64,000 nucleotides of DNA from Providencia alcalifaciens (GTDB lineage Bacteria > Pseudomonadota > Gammaproteobacteria > Enterobacterales > Enterobacteriaceae). The stretch covers positions 3,038,001 through 3,102,000 of the forward strand of contig NZ_CP084296.1 of NCBI RefSeq assembly GCF_020271745.1, read 5' to 3'. Below are positions 53,049 through 62,709 of this stretch, piece by piece. How positions within the stretch are numbered: the first letter of the stretch is position 1; the number at the start of each line of letters is the position of its first letter. Position numbers and translations under genes: made by a program. The notes below the pieces were generated by a model, which did not search any database, had not been told where the DNA came from, and saw nothing but the letters and a program-made list of their open reading frames with translations.

Positions 53049-54248
53049 ATGATTATCAAACCTAAAATTCGTGGTTTTATCTGCACTACAGCTCATCCAG
53101 CAGGCTGCGAAGCCCATGTTCGTGAGCAAATTGCCTATGTGAAATCTCGTGGTGAACTGAAAAATGGACCGAAAAAGGTTCTGGTAATTGGTGCATCCAC
53201 TGGTTATGGTCTAGCTTCACGCATCAATGCAGCTTTTGGCAGCGGTGCAGCGACCATCGGTGTTTTCTTTGAAAAACCGGGCAGTGAGAGCAAAACAGGT
53301 TCCGCAGGCTGGTACAACGCCGCTGGTTTTGACAAAGCAGCCAAAGAAGCGGGTCTGTATGCGAAAAGCATCAACGGTGATGCATTCTCCAATGAGTGCC
53401 GTCAAACCGTAATCGACTTGATTAAACAAGATTTAGGTCAAATCGATTTAGTGGTTTATTCACTGGCTTCTCCAGTGCGTAAAATGCCTGAAACGGGTGA
53501 GGTTGTACGTTCAGCATTGAAACCAATTGGCGAACCGTATAAATCTGTTGCGCTGGATACCAACAAAGATGTGCTGATCGAAGCCGTTGTGGAACCTGCC
53601 AACGAGCAAGAAATCGAAGACACCGTGAAAGTGATGGGCGGTCAAGATTGGGAATTGTGGATGAATGCATTAGCGGACGCTGGCGTTCTGGCTGACAATG
53701 CACAATCCGTTGCTTACTCCTATATCGGTACTGATTTAACGTGGCCAATCTACTGGCACGGTACATTAGGTAAAGCGAAAGAAGATTTAGATCGCGCAGC
53801 CCATGCCATCAACGAAAAAATGGCGCAGAAAGGCGGTTCGGCACACGTTGCTGTACTGAAATCTGTGGTCACTCAAGCATCTTCAGCAATTCCTGTTATG
53901 CCTCTTTATATCTCAATCGTGTTCAAAATCATGAAAGAGCAAGGCATCCATGAAGGCTGTATCGAGCAAATTCAACGTCTGTTCGCAACGAAATTATTCA
54001 GCGGTGAAACACCAGAAACTGACGAGAAAAACCGTCTACGTCTGGATGACTGGGAACTGCGTGATGATGTGCAAGAAACCTGTCGTCAAATCTGGAAACA
54101 GCTTAACGACGACAACATCAATGCACTGACTGATTATCAAGGCTACAAAGCTGAATTCTTACGTTTATTCGGCTTTGGCTTAGATGGCGTTGATTACGAA
54201 GCAGACTTAAGCGGCGAAGCTAATTTTGAAGTGAAAGAATTAGTTTAA
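53049..54248 (+). CDS. fabV: Trans-2-enoyl-CoA/ACP reductase FabV
   Basis: 399 residues from the ATG at 53049 ([20 protein letters not shown]), the family length. NADH-binding [20 protein letters not shown] near residue 48-67 and the catalytic Tyr-x8-Lys in [12 protein letters not shown] region (Tyr of [10 protein letters not shown], Lys eight residues later). Reduces the enoyl double bond in fatty-acid synthesis and is typically insensitive to triclosan. Whether a FabI copy exists elsewhere cannot be told. Terminator follows. Confidence 0.93.
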   Translation: MIIKPKIRGFICTTAHPAGCEAHVREQIAYVKSRGELKNGPKKVLVIGASTGYGLASRINAAFGSGAATIGVFFEKPGSESKTGSAGWYNAAGFDKAAKEAGLYAKSINGDAFSNECRQTVIDLIKQDLGQIDLVVYSLASPVRKMPETGEVVRSALKPIGEPYKSVALDTNKDVLIEAVVEPANEQEIEDTVKVMGGQDWELWMNALADAGVLADNAQSVAYSYIGTDLTWPIYWHGTLGKAKEDLDRAAHAINEKMAQKGGSAHVAVLKSVVTQASSAIPVMPLYISIVFKIMKEQGIHEGCIEQIQRLFATKLFSGETPETDEKNRLRLDDWELRDDVQETCRQIWKQLNDDNINALTDYQGYKAEFLRLFGFGLDGVDYEADLSGEANFEVKELV

Positions 54249-54270
54249 TAGATAACTATCTATTTCGCTG

Positions 54271-54308
54271 AAAACCCCGAGCACTGGTAAACCGGTTCTC
54301 GGGGTTTT
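54271..54308 (+). terminator. Terminator after fabV
   Basis: AAAACCCCGAG (54271-54281) and CTCGGGGTTTT (54298-54308), 11-base arms ending in T. Confidence 0.8.
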
Positions 54309-54380
54309 ATTTTTTATGCTCTAGGATAATAATGAGTAAATTGACGTTTTATAATGGATCTCAAAAAGGGAGTAACTGGG

Positions 54381-55583
54381 ATGTTGATTGTAGAAATGTT
54401 AAGTACTGGTGATGAAGTACTGCATGGGCAAATTATTGATACCAATGCGGCTTGGCTGGCGGATTGCTTGTTTCAGCAAGGATTACCACTGCATGGTCGT
54501 ACAACGGTCGGTGACTCTCTTGATAGCTTAGTGGAAACATTTATCGAGCGTAGTCATCATGCAGATGTGGTTATTGTTAATGGTGGATTAGGTCCCACGA
54601 GTGATGATCTCAGTGCCTTAGCGGCTGCAACGGCTACGGGGGTGCCACTGATTGAGCATCCTGAATGGATTGCGGTAATGGAAAGTTATTTCACTGCACG
54701 AGGGCGTGAAATGCCGGCTACCAATCGCAAACAGGCTATGTTACCCGCTAATGCAGAGCTTATCGATAATCCTGTCGGAACCGCTTGTGGTTTTGCTCTG
54801 CATCTTAATGATTGTTGGTTCTTTTTTACGCCAGGCGTCCCTTCTGAGTTTAAAGTCATGGTCAAGGAACAGATCATTCCTCGTTTACGTCAAAATCTTA
54901 CGTTACCAGAACCACCAGTTTGTTTACGTCTAACCAGTTTTGGTCGCAGTGAAAGTAGTCTTGCAAGGCAGTTTGACCCACTTGAGTTACCAAAAGAGTG
55001 CGTGCTGGGTTATCGCTCTTCAATGCCAATCATTGAGTTAAAATTGACAGGACCTGCGAGTCAACGTGATGCGATGGCGAAAGTTTGGCAAGTCGTGAAA
55101 GCGGGTGTCGGTGATAATAAAGTATTCGAAGGAACCGACGGTATTGGCGCGTTAGTGCGGGAATCACTTGAACAACGACAGTTTTCGGTTGTGACACACG
55201 AACGGTTCAGCGCGGGTTTACTCTATTGGACATTGAATGCAGCGAAAGCGCCTATCAGCCAAGGGAATATTGAGAAATTGGCAACGCATTCAGATTTGGC
55301 CGCGTTAGTCCAAACTGCAAAAAATAGTCGATCGCTAAATCAGTGTGAGATTGGTTTAGTCATTGGCGAATATTATGATGGAACCTTATCTTTAGCATTA
55401 TCCACCCCAACTGGCAGTTATGCTCAGTGCGTAAATTATTTACCTCGCAATCACTCGGAACTCGAAAAACAGCAGGTTAGCGTGATGTTGATGTTGGATA
55501 TGTTATCCCGTTGGTTAGAGGGGCGGCCAATCATTGGAGATTATGAATGGTTAGAGCAAATTCAAGTGATGGAAGTTAGCTAA
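54381..55583 (+). CDS. yfaY: CinA-family nicotinamide-nucleotide-amidase-related protein YfaY
   Basis: 400 residues from the ATG at 54381 (MLIVEMLSTGDEVLHGQIID). The N-terminal MoaB-like competence domain is clear (STGDEVLHGQIIDTNAAWLA, VIVNGGLGPTSDD). The C-terminal deamidase-like domain is present but less conserved. Family proteins hydrolyse NMN or have lost that activity, as in YfaY. An alternative start at 54354 is poorer. Confidence 0.85.
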   Translation: MLIVEMLSTGDEVLHGQIIDTNAAWLADCLFQQGLPLHGRTTVGDSLDSLVETFIERSHHADVVIVNGGLGPTSDDLSALAAATATGVPLIEHPEWIAVMESYFTARGREMPATNRKQAMLPANAELIDNPVGTACGFALHLNDCWFFFTPGVPSEFKVMVKEQIIPRLRQNLTLPEPPVCLRLTSFGRSESSLARQFDPLELPKECVLGYRSSMPIIELKLTGPASQRDAMAKVWQVVKAGVGDNKVFEGTDGIGALVRESLEQRQFSVVTHERFSAGLLYWTLNAAKAPISQGNIEKLATHSDLAALVQTAKNSRSLNQCEIGLVIGEYYDGTLSLALSTPTGSYAQCVNYLPRNHSELEKQQVSVMLMLDMLSRWLEGRPIIGDYEWLEQIQVMEVS

Positions 55584-55615
55584 AGTAATTAGCGTGCCGC
55601 TAGGATTATTTGCAA

Positions 55616-55644
55616 AACCACCCTCAATGAAAATGGGGGTGGTT
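55616..55644. terminator. Hairpin between convergent yfaY and the minus-strand gene
   Basis: AACCACCC and GGGTGGTT arms around a loop. It is placed between two convergent genes and can work for both. Confidence 0.6.
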
Positions 55645-55652
55645 AGTATCTG

Positions 55653-56072
55653 TTATTCAGTTGGTGAGATAGTTTCAATCATAAAATTAAGCCCAGAAAT
55701 CCCTTTTTCACAGGCTTTATCTTGAAAAACGGAAGGGGCTTTTTCAATTTTACGTTTTAAGGCAGTAATTTGATTGGCATAAATATCTGCGCCTGCAATG
55801 TCTGGGTTATCTTTCAAATATTCGATAAACACATCCACATTCTGATAAAAATAGTCGCAAGGTTTATCTGTGACATCAATCTTAGATAGATCTTTTAAAG
55901 AGTCAGGTAAAATATTATCTTTGGCCAACTCAATATATTCACCGTCTTTTACTTGTTGAATTGCGTTATCCACCTTCGCTTTTAAATTAAATAGCATCAC
56001 AGCGACGATGATCAACGCAGCGAGTAAGACAATATTTGCCACTAAGCTAATACTCAGTAAATATTTTTTCAT
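55653..56072 (-). CDS. Unknown membrane-anchored protein, 139 residues
   Basis: ATG at 56072 behind GAGGGAG. One N-terminal membrane helix (YLLSISLVANIVLLAALIIV and following), then a helical periplasmic part with two cysteines (PCDYFYQNVD, DKACEKG) that could form a disulfide. No family recognised. Confidence 0.7.
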   Translation of the reverse strand: MKKYLLSISLVANIVLLAALIIVAVMLFNLKAKVDNAIQQVKDGEYIELAKDNILPDSLKDLSKIDVTDKPCDYFYQNVDVFIEYLKDNPDIAGADIYANQITALKRKIEKAPSVFQDKACEKGISGLNFMIETISPTE

Positions 56073-56372
56073 TTGCTCCCTCAAATTAGCCTCAATAACC
56101 GATAAATAACATAAGAAATTTAAATTTTCTGCTTAATAATCTAGCAGCAATGATTCTAGCTGTAACTAAGACAATCCTTGAAGCTTAACAAATCATCACT
56201 TATTTATTTTATGCCGTTTTGTGCCTTTCAATAATGGAGTACTTTAATGGTATGAGTTGATACGCTATGATCATACCAATTTATATGTATAGCCAATTTA
56301 TGTTAAGTAAGATTTTTAGCGCGTTATTTAATGAAAAATCGAATACCTGAACGGCGGTTTAAAGGAAACTCA

Positions 56373-57143
56373 ATGGACAATATCACGATTAAAAATGTTG
56401 AAGAGATAGAATTAATGCGAGAATCTGGCCGATTGCTTGCTCGCGTTTTTAAAATGTTGGATGAGTTTATCGTTCCAGGAATATCCACAATGGAAATTAA
56501 CGACAAAGTCGAAAATTATATTGTGAATGAACTTCAAGCGCGCCCTGCCAGTAAAGGCCAATATGGTTATCAATATGTTCTAAATACATCAATTAACGAA
56601 GTCGTGTGCCATGGTGTGCCAAAGGTCGATGAAATCTTAAAGCCAAAAGACATTATCAACGTGGATATAACCCTTGAGAAAAATGGCTTTATTGCTGATT
56701 CAAGTAAAATGTATGTGATGCCAGAAGCGCCTCCGCTTGCCAGAAAATTAGTGAAAGACACCTACAATGCAATGTGGGAAGGGATCAAGCAAGTAAAACC
56801 GGGTGCGACATTAGGTGATATTGGATCTGCTATCCAACATCATGCGGAATCAAACGGTTATAGCGTCGTTCGTGAATATTGCGGGCACGGCATTGGCCGA
56901 AAAATGCATGAAGACCCGCAAGTATTACATTATGGAACCCGTGGGCGCGGTGTAGTTCTAAAAGAAGGTATGACATTCACCATTGAGCCGATGATCAACC
57001 AAGGTGGCATGAAAATAAAAACCAAAAAGGATGGTTGGACTGTTGTGACACGAGATAAAAAGCTTTCCGCGCAGTCAGAACACACCGTTTTGGTCACTAA
57101 AGATGGTTATGAAGTACTGACTCTGCGTGACGAAGAGCGCTAA
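56373..57143 (+). CDS. map: Type I methionine aminopeptidase (second copy type)
   Basis: 256 residues from the ATG at 56373 (AAAGGAAA ribosome site). The five metal ligands are visible: Asp in NVDITLEKNGFIAD (both Asp), His in EYCGHGIGRKMHED, Glu in FTIEPMINQGG and Glu in SAQSEHTVLV. Removes the initiator methionine. It is not next to rpsB, where the housekeeping map gene normally lies, so it is probably a paralogue. Stand-alone gene. Confidence 0.9.
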   Translation: MDNITIKNVEEIELMRESGRLLARVFKMLDEFIVPGISTMEINDKVENYIVNELQARPASKGQYGYQYVLNTSINEVVCHGVPKVDEILKPKDIINVDITLEKNGFIADSSKMYVMPEAPPLARKLVKDTYNAMWEGIKQVKPGATLGDIGSAIQHHAESNGYSVVREYCGHGIGRKMHEDPQVLHYGTRGRGVVLKEGMTFTIEPMINQGGMKIKTKKDGWTVVTRDKKLSAQSEHTVLVTKDGYEVLTLRDEER

Positions 57144-57428
57144 TCGGACTTAGCTATAATTCGATTTAGTTCTAATACTGTCTACTTCTGATACTGAAAA
57201 TCGCCATATTCACTATAAATGGAATATGGCGATATTTTCAATTAAGTTAAATTTAATGCTTAAGTTCTGAAATTATTCATTTATTGATGTTATTTTAACT
57301 TAGTTTATCGTTATTGGATAAGCGACCTGAAGCTTATTACTAAAATACCCACCCCAAAGGTAATTTACATAGATATTACGCATTTGATTGTGTTATATAT
57401 CGGCAAATAAACTTTTCAGGTGCCTCGC

Positions 57429-58235
57429 ATGTTTAACTTCTCTGAATTAATTAACGATACGCCCATTGATTCTATTCTTTTATTTATTGTTACCTTCGTT
57501 TTATTAATTATTTCTGCTTATATTGGAAAATATATTTTTAAACGCCGTAGTGCTCATGAAGAGCTAGCGGATGATGAGGCAAAAATTATTTTAGGCGCGA
57601 TTTTATCGTTATTGGGTCTGTTGATTGGCTTTGTATTATCGATTTCTATCAATGGCTATAACAACCGCCAACAAACAGAAGAAAACGAAGCAATTGCGAT
57701 TGGTAATGCCTATCAGCGAGCACAATTACTTAGTGGGGATGAGCGGGCGGAAGCCTCATTGCTTATTCAACAATATCTTGAAGCGCGTATCGAGTTTTTT
57801 AAATCTGGGGTCAGTGATGAAAACAGCCAATGGCGGATGACATCGCTGACTAAACAAGGGCAACTTTGGGAAATTGGCGTGAAACAGGCTCAAGAATCGC
57901 CGAATCCTGTGGTCTCTTCAGTTTTATCGGCATTTGGTGATTTATATGTTTCCCAACAAAAAACTATGGCTAGCTGGCGACACCAAATCCCAAATGCAGC
58001 TTGGTTCTTACTGATATTTTTCGCTGTCTGCTCGAATGTTTTAATAGGCTATAACATTCGAGGAACAAAAGGTAAAAACTGGCTCATTGTTATTTTGCCA
58101 TCTTTGACAACATTGGCACTGTTTATGATTGCAGAAATTGATATCCCAGGAGAAGGGGTGATCCACGTTACGCCAGACGATTTACTTTTATTGCAGGACT
58201 TCTTATTTAAGGATGGTGCTTGGCTGGGAAAGTAA
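57429..58235 (+). CDS. DUF4239/bestrophin-like membrane protein
   Basis: 268 residues from the ATG at 57429 (MFNFSELINDTPIDSILLFI); GTG at 57420 is an alternative. Two N-terminal and two C-terminal membrane helices flank a helical cytosolic part (NEAIAIGNAYQRAQLLSGDE). DUF4239-like; function unknown. Confidence 0.65.
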   Translation: MFNFSELINDTPIDSILLFIVTFVLLIISAYIGKYIFKRRSAHEELADDEAKIILGAILSLLGLLIGFVLSISINGYNNRQQTEENEAIAIGNAYQRAQLLSGDERAEASLLIQQYLEARIEFFKSGVSDENSQWRMTSLTKQGQLWEIGVKQAQESPNPVVSSVLSAFGDLYVSQQKTMASWRHQIPNAAWFLLIFFAVCSNVLIGYNIRGTKGKNWLIVILPSLTTLALFMIAEIDIPGEGVIHVTPDDLLLLQDFLFKDGAWLGK

Positions 58236-58260
58236 GCTAGGCAGTGCAGGAATGAAGGAA

Positions 58261-58288
58261 AACCCTCTGAGTATAAACTCAGAGGGTT
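58261..58288. terminator. Bidirectional terminator between the DUF4239-like gene and the PTS operon
   Basis: AACCCTCTGAGT (58261-58272), ATAA loop, ACTCAGAGGGTT (58277-58288): perfect 12-base arms between convergent genes. Confidence 0.8.
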
Positions 58289-58294
58289 GAAGGA

Positions 58295-59551
58295 TTATCG
58301 AACGATAATACCTAATAAAATTCCGATAGCGCCGAAGTCAGCATCACTAAAGGTAGTATTGGCAATGCCGATGTCGCCGAGGACTGGCAGCAAGAACACA
58401 GGTAAGAAGGTAATTAACAGACCTTGAGCAAAGGCACCAAGAATCGCACCACGGCGTCCACCTGTTGCATTACCGAATACCCCAGCCGCTGCACCCACGA
58501 AGAAGTGTGGTACAACACCCGGAATAATTACCGTCATGTTCAGTGCATACAGAACAAACATGCCTAATACACCCGCTGCAAAGCTGCTTAAGAAGCCAAC
58601 TAACACCGCATTCGGCGCGTAAGGGAAGACCACTGGGCAGTCTAATGCAGGTTTTGCATTTGGCACCAATTTGTCGGAGATCCCTTTAAATGCAGGAACG
58701 ATTTCGGCGATAACCATGCGCACACCTTGCAGAATGATGTAAACACCCGCTGCGAAAGTAATGGACTGCATCAACGAGAACATGAACCAGTTTTTACCAC
58801 CGCTCACTTCACGAACAAAATCACTACCTGCAAACAAACAAGTAATGATAAAGATAATGAACATAGTAAACGAAATAGCCACTGGCGTATCACGCAGGAA
58901 CAGTAAGCTTTTTGGTACATTCATATCTTCAGTAGAATGTTCTTTATTACCAAATTTGCTACCGATAAAACCCGCTAACACATAAGAAATAGTGGAGAAG
59001 TGACCAATTGCGACATCATCTGAACCGGTGACTTTCTTCATGTATGGGTGTGCAATCGCAGGGAAGAACACCATACAGAAACCCACAATCAGTGAACCAA
59101 CAGCCACGAGCATGGTTCCTTCCATACCTGCGGTCGCTAAGATAACCGCAATCATCATAGACATGAATAAAGTATGGTGACCTGTTAGGAAGATAAATTT
59201 CCATGGGGTCAGGCGAGCAATCAAGATATTGATTAACATCGCAAAGAACATGATCATTGCCATTTCACGACCGAAGCTTTTTTGTGCAATAGACACAATT
59301 GCTTCGTTGTTCGGCACGACACCATTGATACCAAATGCGTGTTGGAAAATCGCTGAAAAATCACCTAAAGAGCTGACAACTAGCCCTGCACCAGCACCTA
59401 AAATTACAAAACCCATGATGGTTTTGATAGTGCCTTTAATGCATTCCGTGACAGGTTTCTTTTGAGCAATCAGACCGATAAGTGCGATCAGACCGACGAG
59501 TACCGCCGGTTCAGAAAGCACATCTTGCATCAGAAAACGAAAGAATTCCAT
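58295..59551 (-). CDS. PTS ascorbate-type EIIC permease
   Basis: 418 residues with about ten membrane helices, of the UlaA/SgcC (ascorbate-type, PTS-L-Asc) superfamily. Conserved stretches: FVILGAGAGLVVSSLGDFSA, FFVGAAAGVFGNATGGRRGA. It transports and phosphorylates a sugar with its EIIB and EIIA partners just upstream. The substrate is unknown; the FGGY kinase nearby suggests a pentose or pentitol. Confidence 0.85.
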   Translation of the reverse strand: MEFFRFLMQDVLSEPAVLVGLIALIGLIAQKKPVTECIKGTIKTIMGFVILGAGAGLVVSSLGDFSAIFQHAFGINGVVPNNEAIVSIAQKSFGREMAMIMFFAMLINILIARLTPWKFIFLTGHHTLFMSMMIAVILATAGMEGTMLVAVGSLIVGFCMVFFPAIAHPYMKKVTGSDDVAIGHFSTISYVLAGFIGSKFGNKEHSTEDMNVPKSLLFLRDTPVAISFTMFIIFIITCLFAGSDFVREVSGGKNWFMFSLMQSITFAAGVYIILQGVRMVIAEIVPAFKGISDKLVPNAKPALDCPVVFPYAPNAVLVGFLSSFAAGVLGMFVLYALNMTVIIPGVVPHFFVGAAAGVFGNATGGRRGAILGAFAQGLLITFLPVFLLPVLGDIGIANTTFSDADFGAIGILLGIIVR

Positions 59552-59562
59552 GAAGCCTCCGG

Positions 59563-59850
59563 TTACATCGCGCCGAGTTTCTGTAAAGTCACGCTCAGAC
59601 GTTCTTTCATCGCGACTTTATCAATCATATTTTCCAGAGCAACAATTTCGCCGCCAACTTGTTGAGCAACTAATTGTTCAGCGATATCGGTGGTACCGAC
59701 AAAAATATCACTCACAGTGCCTTTGGCTGAACCTAAGTCAACGTGGTCAACATCTGCCGCAACTTGCAAGTCTTTTAAAATTGTCTTGATGCTCATTTCC
59801 ATCATCAGACTTGTACCTAAACCATTTCCACAAACAACAGTGATTTTCAT
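59563..59850 (-). CDS. PTS EIIB component, ascorbate/lactose type
   Basis: 95 residues. The phosphorylated cysteine is Cys7 in the N-terminal loop (MKITVVCGNGLGTSLMM), the normal place for UlaB-like EIIB. It passes phosphate from EIIA to the sugar. It lies 11 bases before the EIIC gene and 20 after the EIIA gene. Confidence 0.88.
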   Translation of the reverse strand: MKITVVCGNGLGTSLMMEMSIKTILKDLQVAADVDHVDLGSAKGTVSDIFVGTTDIAEQLVAQQVGGEIVALENMIDKVAMKERLSVTLQKLGAM

Positions 59851-59870
59851 AATATTTACCTATGACTCAA

Positions 59871-60317
59871 TTATTCATATTTAGCGATGATGTTAAGGAT
59901 GTCATCTACGTTTTCTGATTGCATGATGCTATCAATATCTTCTTGGTTATCAAAAAGTTCAGCCAGTTTTGCAATCGCACCGATATGGCTGTTGCTGTCT
60001 GTTGCTGCAAGAACAATCAATAACTTAATTGGATCGTTACCTTCGGAACCAAACTCAACCCCTTGTTTGATGACCGTTAAACCGAGAGATAACTGGTTAA
60101 CTCCGTCTTCAGGGCGGGCATGTGGCATTGCAATGCCAGGTCCCAATACATAGTAAGGGCCGATTTTTTCGTGGGATTGAATGATGGCATCAATATAGCG
60201 AGGTTCGATGAACTTATTATTAATTAAGGGATTACAGGCGATTTTTATCGCATCACGCCAGTCATTGGCGCTGTCAACCACCTGAACCACATTCGGGGTT
60301 AATAACGTAGTTAGCAT
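59871..60317 (-). CDS. PTS EIIA component, ascorbate/mannitol type
   Basis: 148 residues. The phosphorylated histidine is His66 in YVLGPGIAMPHARPEDGVNQ. First gene of the three-gene PTS operon, divergent from the LacI-type regulator, whose operator pair lies in between. Confidence 0.88.
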   Translation of the reverse strand: MLTTLLTPNVVQVVDSANDWRDAIKIACNPLINNKFIEPRYIDAIIQSHEKIGPYYVLGPGIAMPHARPEDGVNQLSLGLTVIKQGVEFGSEGNDPIKLLIVLAATDSNSHIGAIAKLAELFDNQEDIDSIMQSENVDDILNIIAKYE

Positions 60318-60388
60318 TGGTTTGGCTCCTGGTAAAAAAGAAATTTTATTAGATGTTTTAGTAATGGAATGAATAGTAGTGATCTATG

Positions 60389-60434
60389 GTAGCGCTATCT
60401 AGCTGAATTATTCATTTTCGTGATAGCGCTATCA
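60389..60434. promoter_or_regulatory. Pair of LacI-type operators
   Basis: TGATAGCGCTATCA (60421-60434) is a perfect 14-base palindrome. GTAGCGCTATC (60389-60399) is a near copy, its centre 34 bases away. LacI-family sites have a central CG like these. They lie in the promoter region shared by the PTS operon and the regulator gene. Confidence 0.7.
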
Positions 60435-60553
60435 TTTTGGCTAAATATCGTTAATAAAATCATTTTTAGTGCATTTGGCAGTTAATTAACAAATCGGAGC
60501 TGTGATAAGTTATCGTCGTTGAATAATAAGTTTAGACTAAACAAAGTAATTTC

Positions 60554-61588
60554 ATGCAGAAAACCCGAAAAAGAAAGAATACAGGTAGAGTCACATTACA
60601 AGACGTCGCGAAATATGCAGGGGTCGGTTCAATGACGGTATCGCGCGCCTTGCGGACACCGGAGTTAGTCTCGGATAAATTGAGAGAAAAAATCAATGAA
60701 GCGGTTGAGGAGCTCGGTTACATTCCCAATTCCGCAGCAGGCATTTTAGCGTCAGGTCAAAGTCGAACAATTGCAGTATTGATCCCATCATTACGAGACA
60801 ATGCAAGCTCAGTTTTTCTGCAAGCGTTACAAGAAGTCTTGAATAAAAATAATTATCAAGTGGTAATTGGTAGTCACGATTATCAGCATAAAAAAGAGTC
60901 TGAGGTGCTACTCACGCTATTGCAAAGTAGCCCCGCAGCATTGGTGATTTTTGGTGCAATGAATTCTGAAAGTGCTTTGATTACTCTGAATAATTTGCCG
61001 ATACCCGTCATTAATGCGACGGGGGATCCCGCTCATCGTTTTACACTCAATATAAAAAACAATTTAGGGGAAGCGGTCAGTTTCCTCACACACTATTTGC
61101 TGCAAAAAGGTCATCAGCGTATTGGTTATATTGGTGCGCAAATGGACAGTAAAATGCAAGGCCAACAACTGAGTGGTTGGAATAACACGCTGCTAAAGCA
61201 TAACTTGAGTGCTGAGCAAAGTATTACTACACCTTATGTGGCCACAATGGACTTTGGTCGGCAGGCGATTAGTGAAATGTTAACACGCCAACCAGAATTA
61301 GAAGCCGTGATTTGTAGCCATGAAATGATAGCCTTAGGGGTTATGTTTGAATGTCAGCGGAGGCTAATCAAAATTCCGAAGATGTTGGCTGTGGTGTGTG
61401 TTGAAGGGTCGGAAAATTGCGATCATATTCATCCATCGCTAACATCCGTACGCATTGATTACAGTAAAATGGCGCGGGAGACCGCGAAAAAACTCTTAAA
61501 ATGGTTAGGGGATACGGAAGAAAGCTTTGCTGGTATTCAGGATGAAATTGTCTTTCCTTATAAATTTGAGGCAAGGCAAAGTGGCTAG
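60554..61588 (+). CDS. LacI-family transcriptional regulator of the PTS/kinase locus
   Basis: 344 residues. N-terminal helix-turn-helix (VTLQDVAKYAGVGSMTVSRA) with hinge RVPNSAAGILASGQSRTI-type stretch (GYIPNSAAGILASGQS), then periplasmic-binding-protein-like effector domain (IAVLIPSLRDNASSVFLQAL). It probably represses the PTS operon and perhaps the kinase gene through the palindromes at 60389-60434. The inducer is unknown. Confidence 0.88.
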   Translation: MQKTRKRKNTGRVTLQDVAKYAGVGSMTVSRALRTPELVSDKLREKINEAVEELGYIPNSAAGILASGQSRTIAVLIPSLRDNASSVFLQALQEVLNKNNYQVVIGSHDYQHKKESEVLLTLLQSSPAALVIFGAMNSESALITLNNLPIPVINATGDPAHRFTLNIKNNLGEAVSFLTHYLLQKGHQRIGYIGAQMDSKMQGQQLSGWNNTLLKHNLSAEQSITTPYVATMDFGRQAISEMLTRQPELEAVICSHEMIALGVMFECQRRLIKIPKMLAVVCVEGSENCDHIHPSLTSVRIDYSKMARETAKKLLKWLGDTEESFAGIQDEIVFPYKFEARQSG

Positions 61589-61909
61589 AACTCACTGTAT
61601 TTGTTGCACTTCACTGTGTAGCGAGTCACAGAATTACGTAAAGTCTAAAAGTTATTTTTAATCTCGAAATAAAAATGTCATAGAGACCACTGTTTATTTA
61701 TCTTTGTGTGCTAATTTCCTTATTATATCTATCGTGCATGTTCGGATTTTATGTAGAGATAGTGACTTTGTTTAACTTGAATATAGTGATTAAAATGGTC
61801 AAAAGCCAGTGACCATTTGACTGTTATTGCAGAACTTGAGCTGCAAGAACAGTAAGTTAATCGAATAGTCGACAGGCCTCTATTTGAGGTCTGTTTTTGT
61901 TTGAATCAC
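61589..61909. other. Gap holding a candidate small RNA
   Basis: 321 bases between lacI and the minus-strand small gene. The last third carries promoter words, a hairpin and a terminator. No coding frame of interest. Confidence 0.4.
61803..61899 (+). ncRNA. Candidate small RNA
   Basis: Promoter-like TTGTTT (61768-61773), 17-base spacer, TAAAAT (61791-61796). About 25 bases on is a hairpin (61821-61852, CTGTT with AACAG and TTGCAG with CTGCAA). It ends in a terminator: ACAGGCCTC (61872-61880), TATTT, GAGGTCTGT (61886-61894, one G-U), five T. About 97 bases, no open frame. No known family recognised. Confidence 0.45.
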
Positions 61910-62197
61910 TTACTTTTGTAGTAATTTTTGACGCTGAATATAGCGGACTTGAGCGATTCCTAAGTACTCTTCAATGGCGGCGTAAATGCGTGAGCTTAAT
62001 GCGTGAAAATCCGCTTCACTTTCTAAGGCAGGTTTAGTTGATGCAATGAATTCATGCATAAATTCTTTAATTGTTGAGAATTTATTGGCGACGTTTTCAT
62101 AGTAAAATTGATAAACATAGGACTCTTGAGAATGGCTGAGTTCGGTATTATTTTTGATGTTGTTGGTTGCCAGCAACAGTAGTTGTGTATTTGTCAT
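61910..62197 (-). CDS. Small unknown protein, 95 residues
   Basis: Helical, mixed-charge protein (QESYVYQFYYENVANKFSTI, DFHALSSRIYAAIEEYLGIA). No family recognised. The gene stands alone, reading against lacI. Confidence 0.6.
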   Translation of the reverse strand: MTNTQLLLLATNNIKNNTELSHSQESYVYQFYYENVANKFSTIKEFMHEFIASTKPALESEADFHALSSRIYAAIEEYLGIAQVRYIQRQKLLQK

Positions 62198-62660
62198 GAT
62201 GGGTCCTATTTTTGTTTTTTAAAATAGTACACAAGTTGCTATAAATCTTTTATCAAAATTAGTCGGATAATTTTAGTTTTTGGTTTTTAAATTAAACCTA
62301 AAATCGTATTTTCCATTATATCATTACGTTAGCAATTTATTTCTTGGAAAGAATGTTGTTGGGTGAAAGTCATAATTTAACCCTTATAAAGGTTAATGGA
62401 ATTGTATCATATTAAAAAATATGAATATAAATATCTTATTAGATGATCTCTCTAGTAAACCTGAGGTTTCCCTTGCTTTCTACGTGTAAAAGGCATGTTT
62501 GCAAGACTCTCTATTACGCATTAGCCTGTTTATTTCATATGTAGCTAATGATCATTTATATTTTTTTATTTTAATTATTATAATTAACTCTAAGGTTTGT
62601 TATTAATTATTTATTTGCGTTTTATTTTAATATTATTTAATTTTTTATTAAAGATAATAA
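62198..62660. other. AT-rich non-coding gap
   Basis: Very AT-rich. Small hairpin AAACC..GGTTT at 62458-62470. Nothing else recognised; probably the leader of the small gene and the trailer of the kinase gene. Confidence 0.4.
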
Positions 62661-62687
62661 AAAGGGATAAATAAAACTTATCCCTTT
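62661..62687 (-). terminator. Terminator of the FGGY kinase gene
   Basis: AAAGGGATAA (62661-62670) and TTATCCCTTT (62678-62687). On the minus strand the second arm is followed by a T-rich stretch. Confidence 0.65.
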
Positions 62688-62709
62688 GTTTGATAATTTA
62701 AATGAGCAA

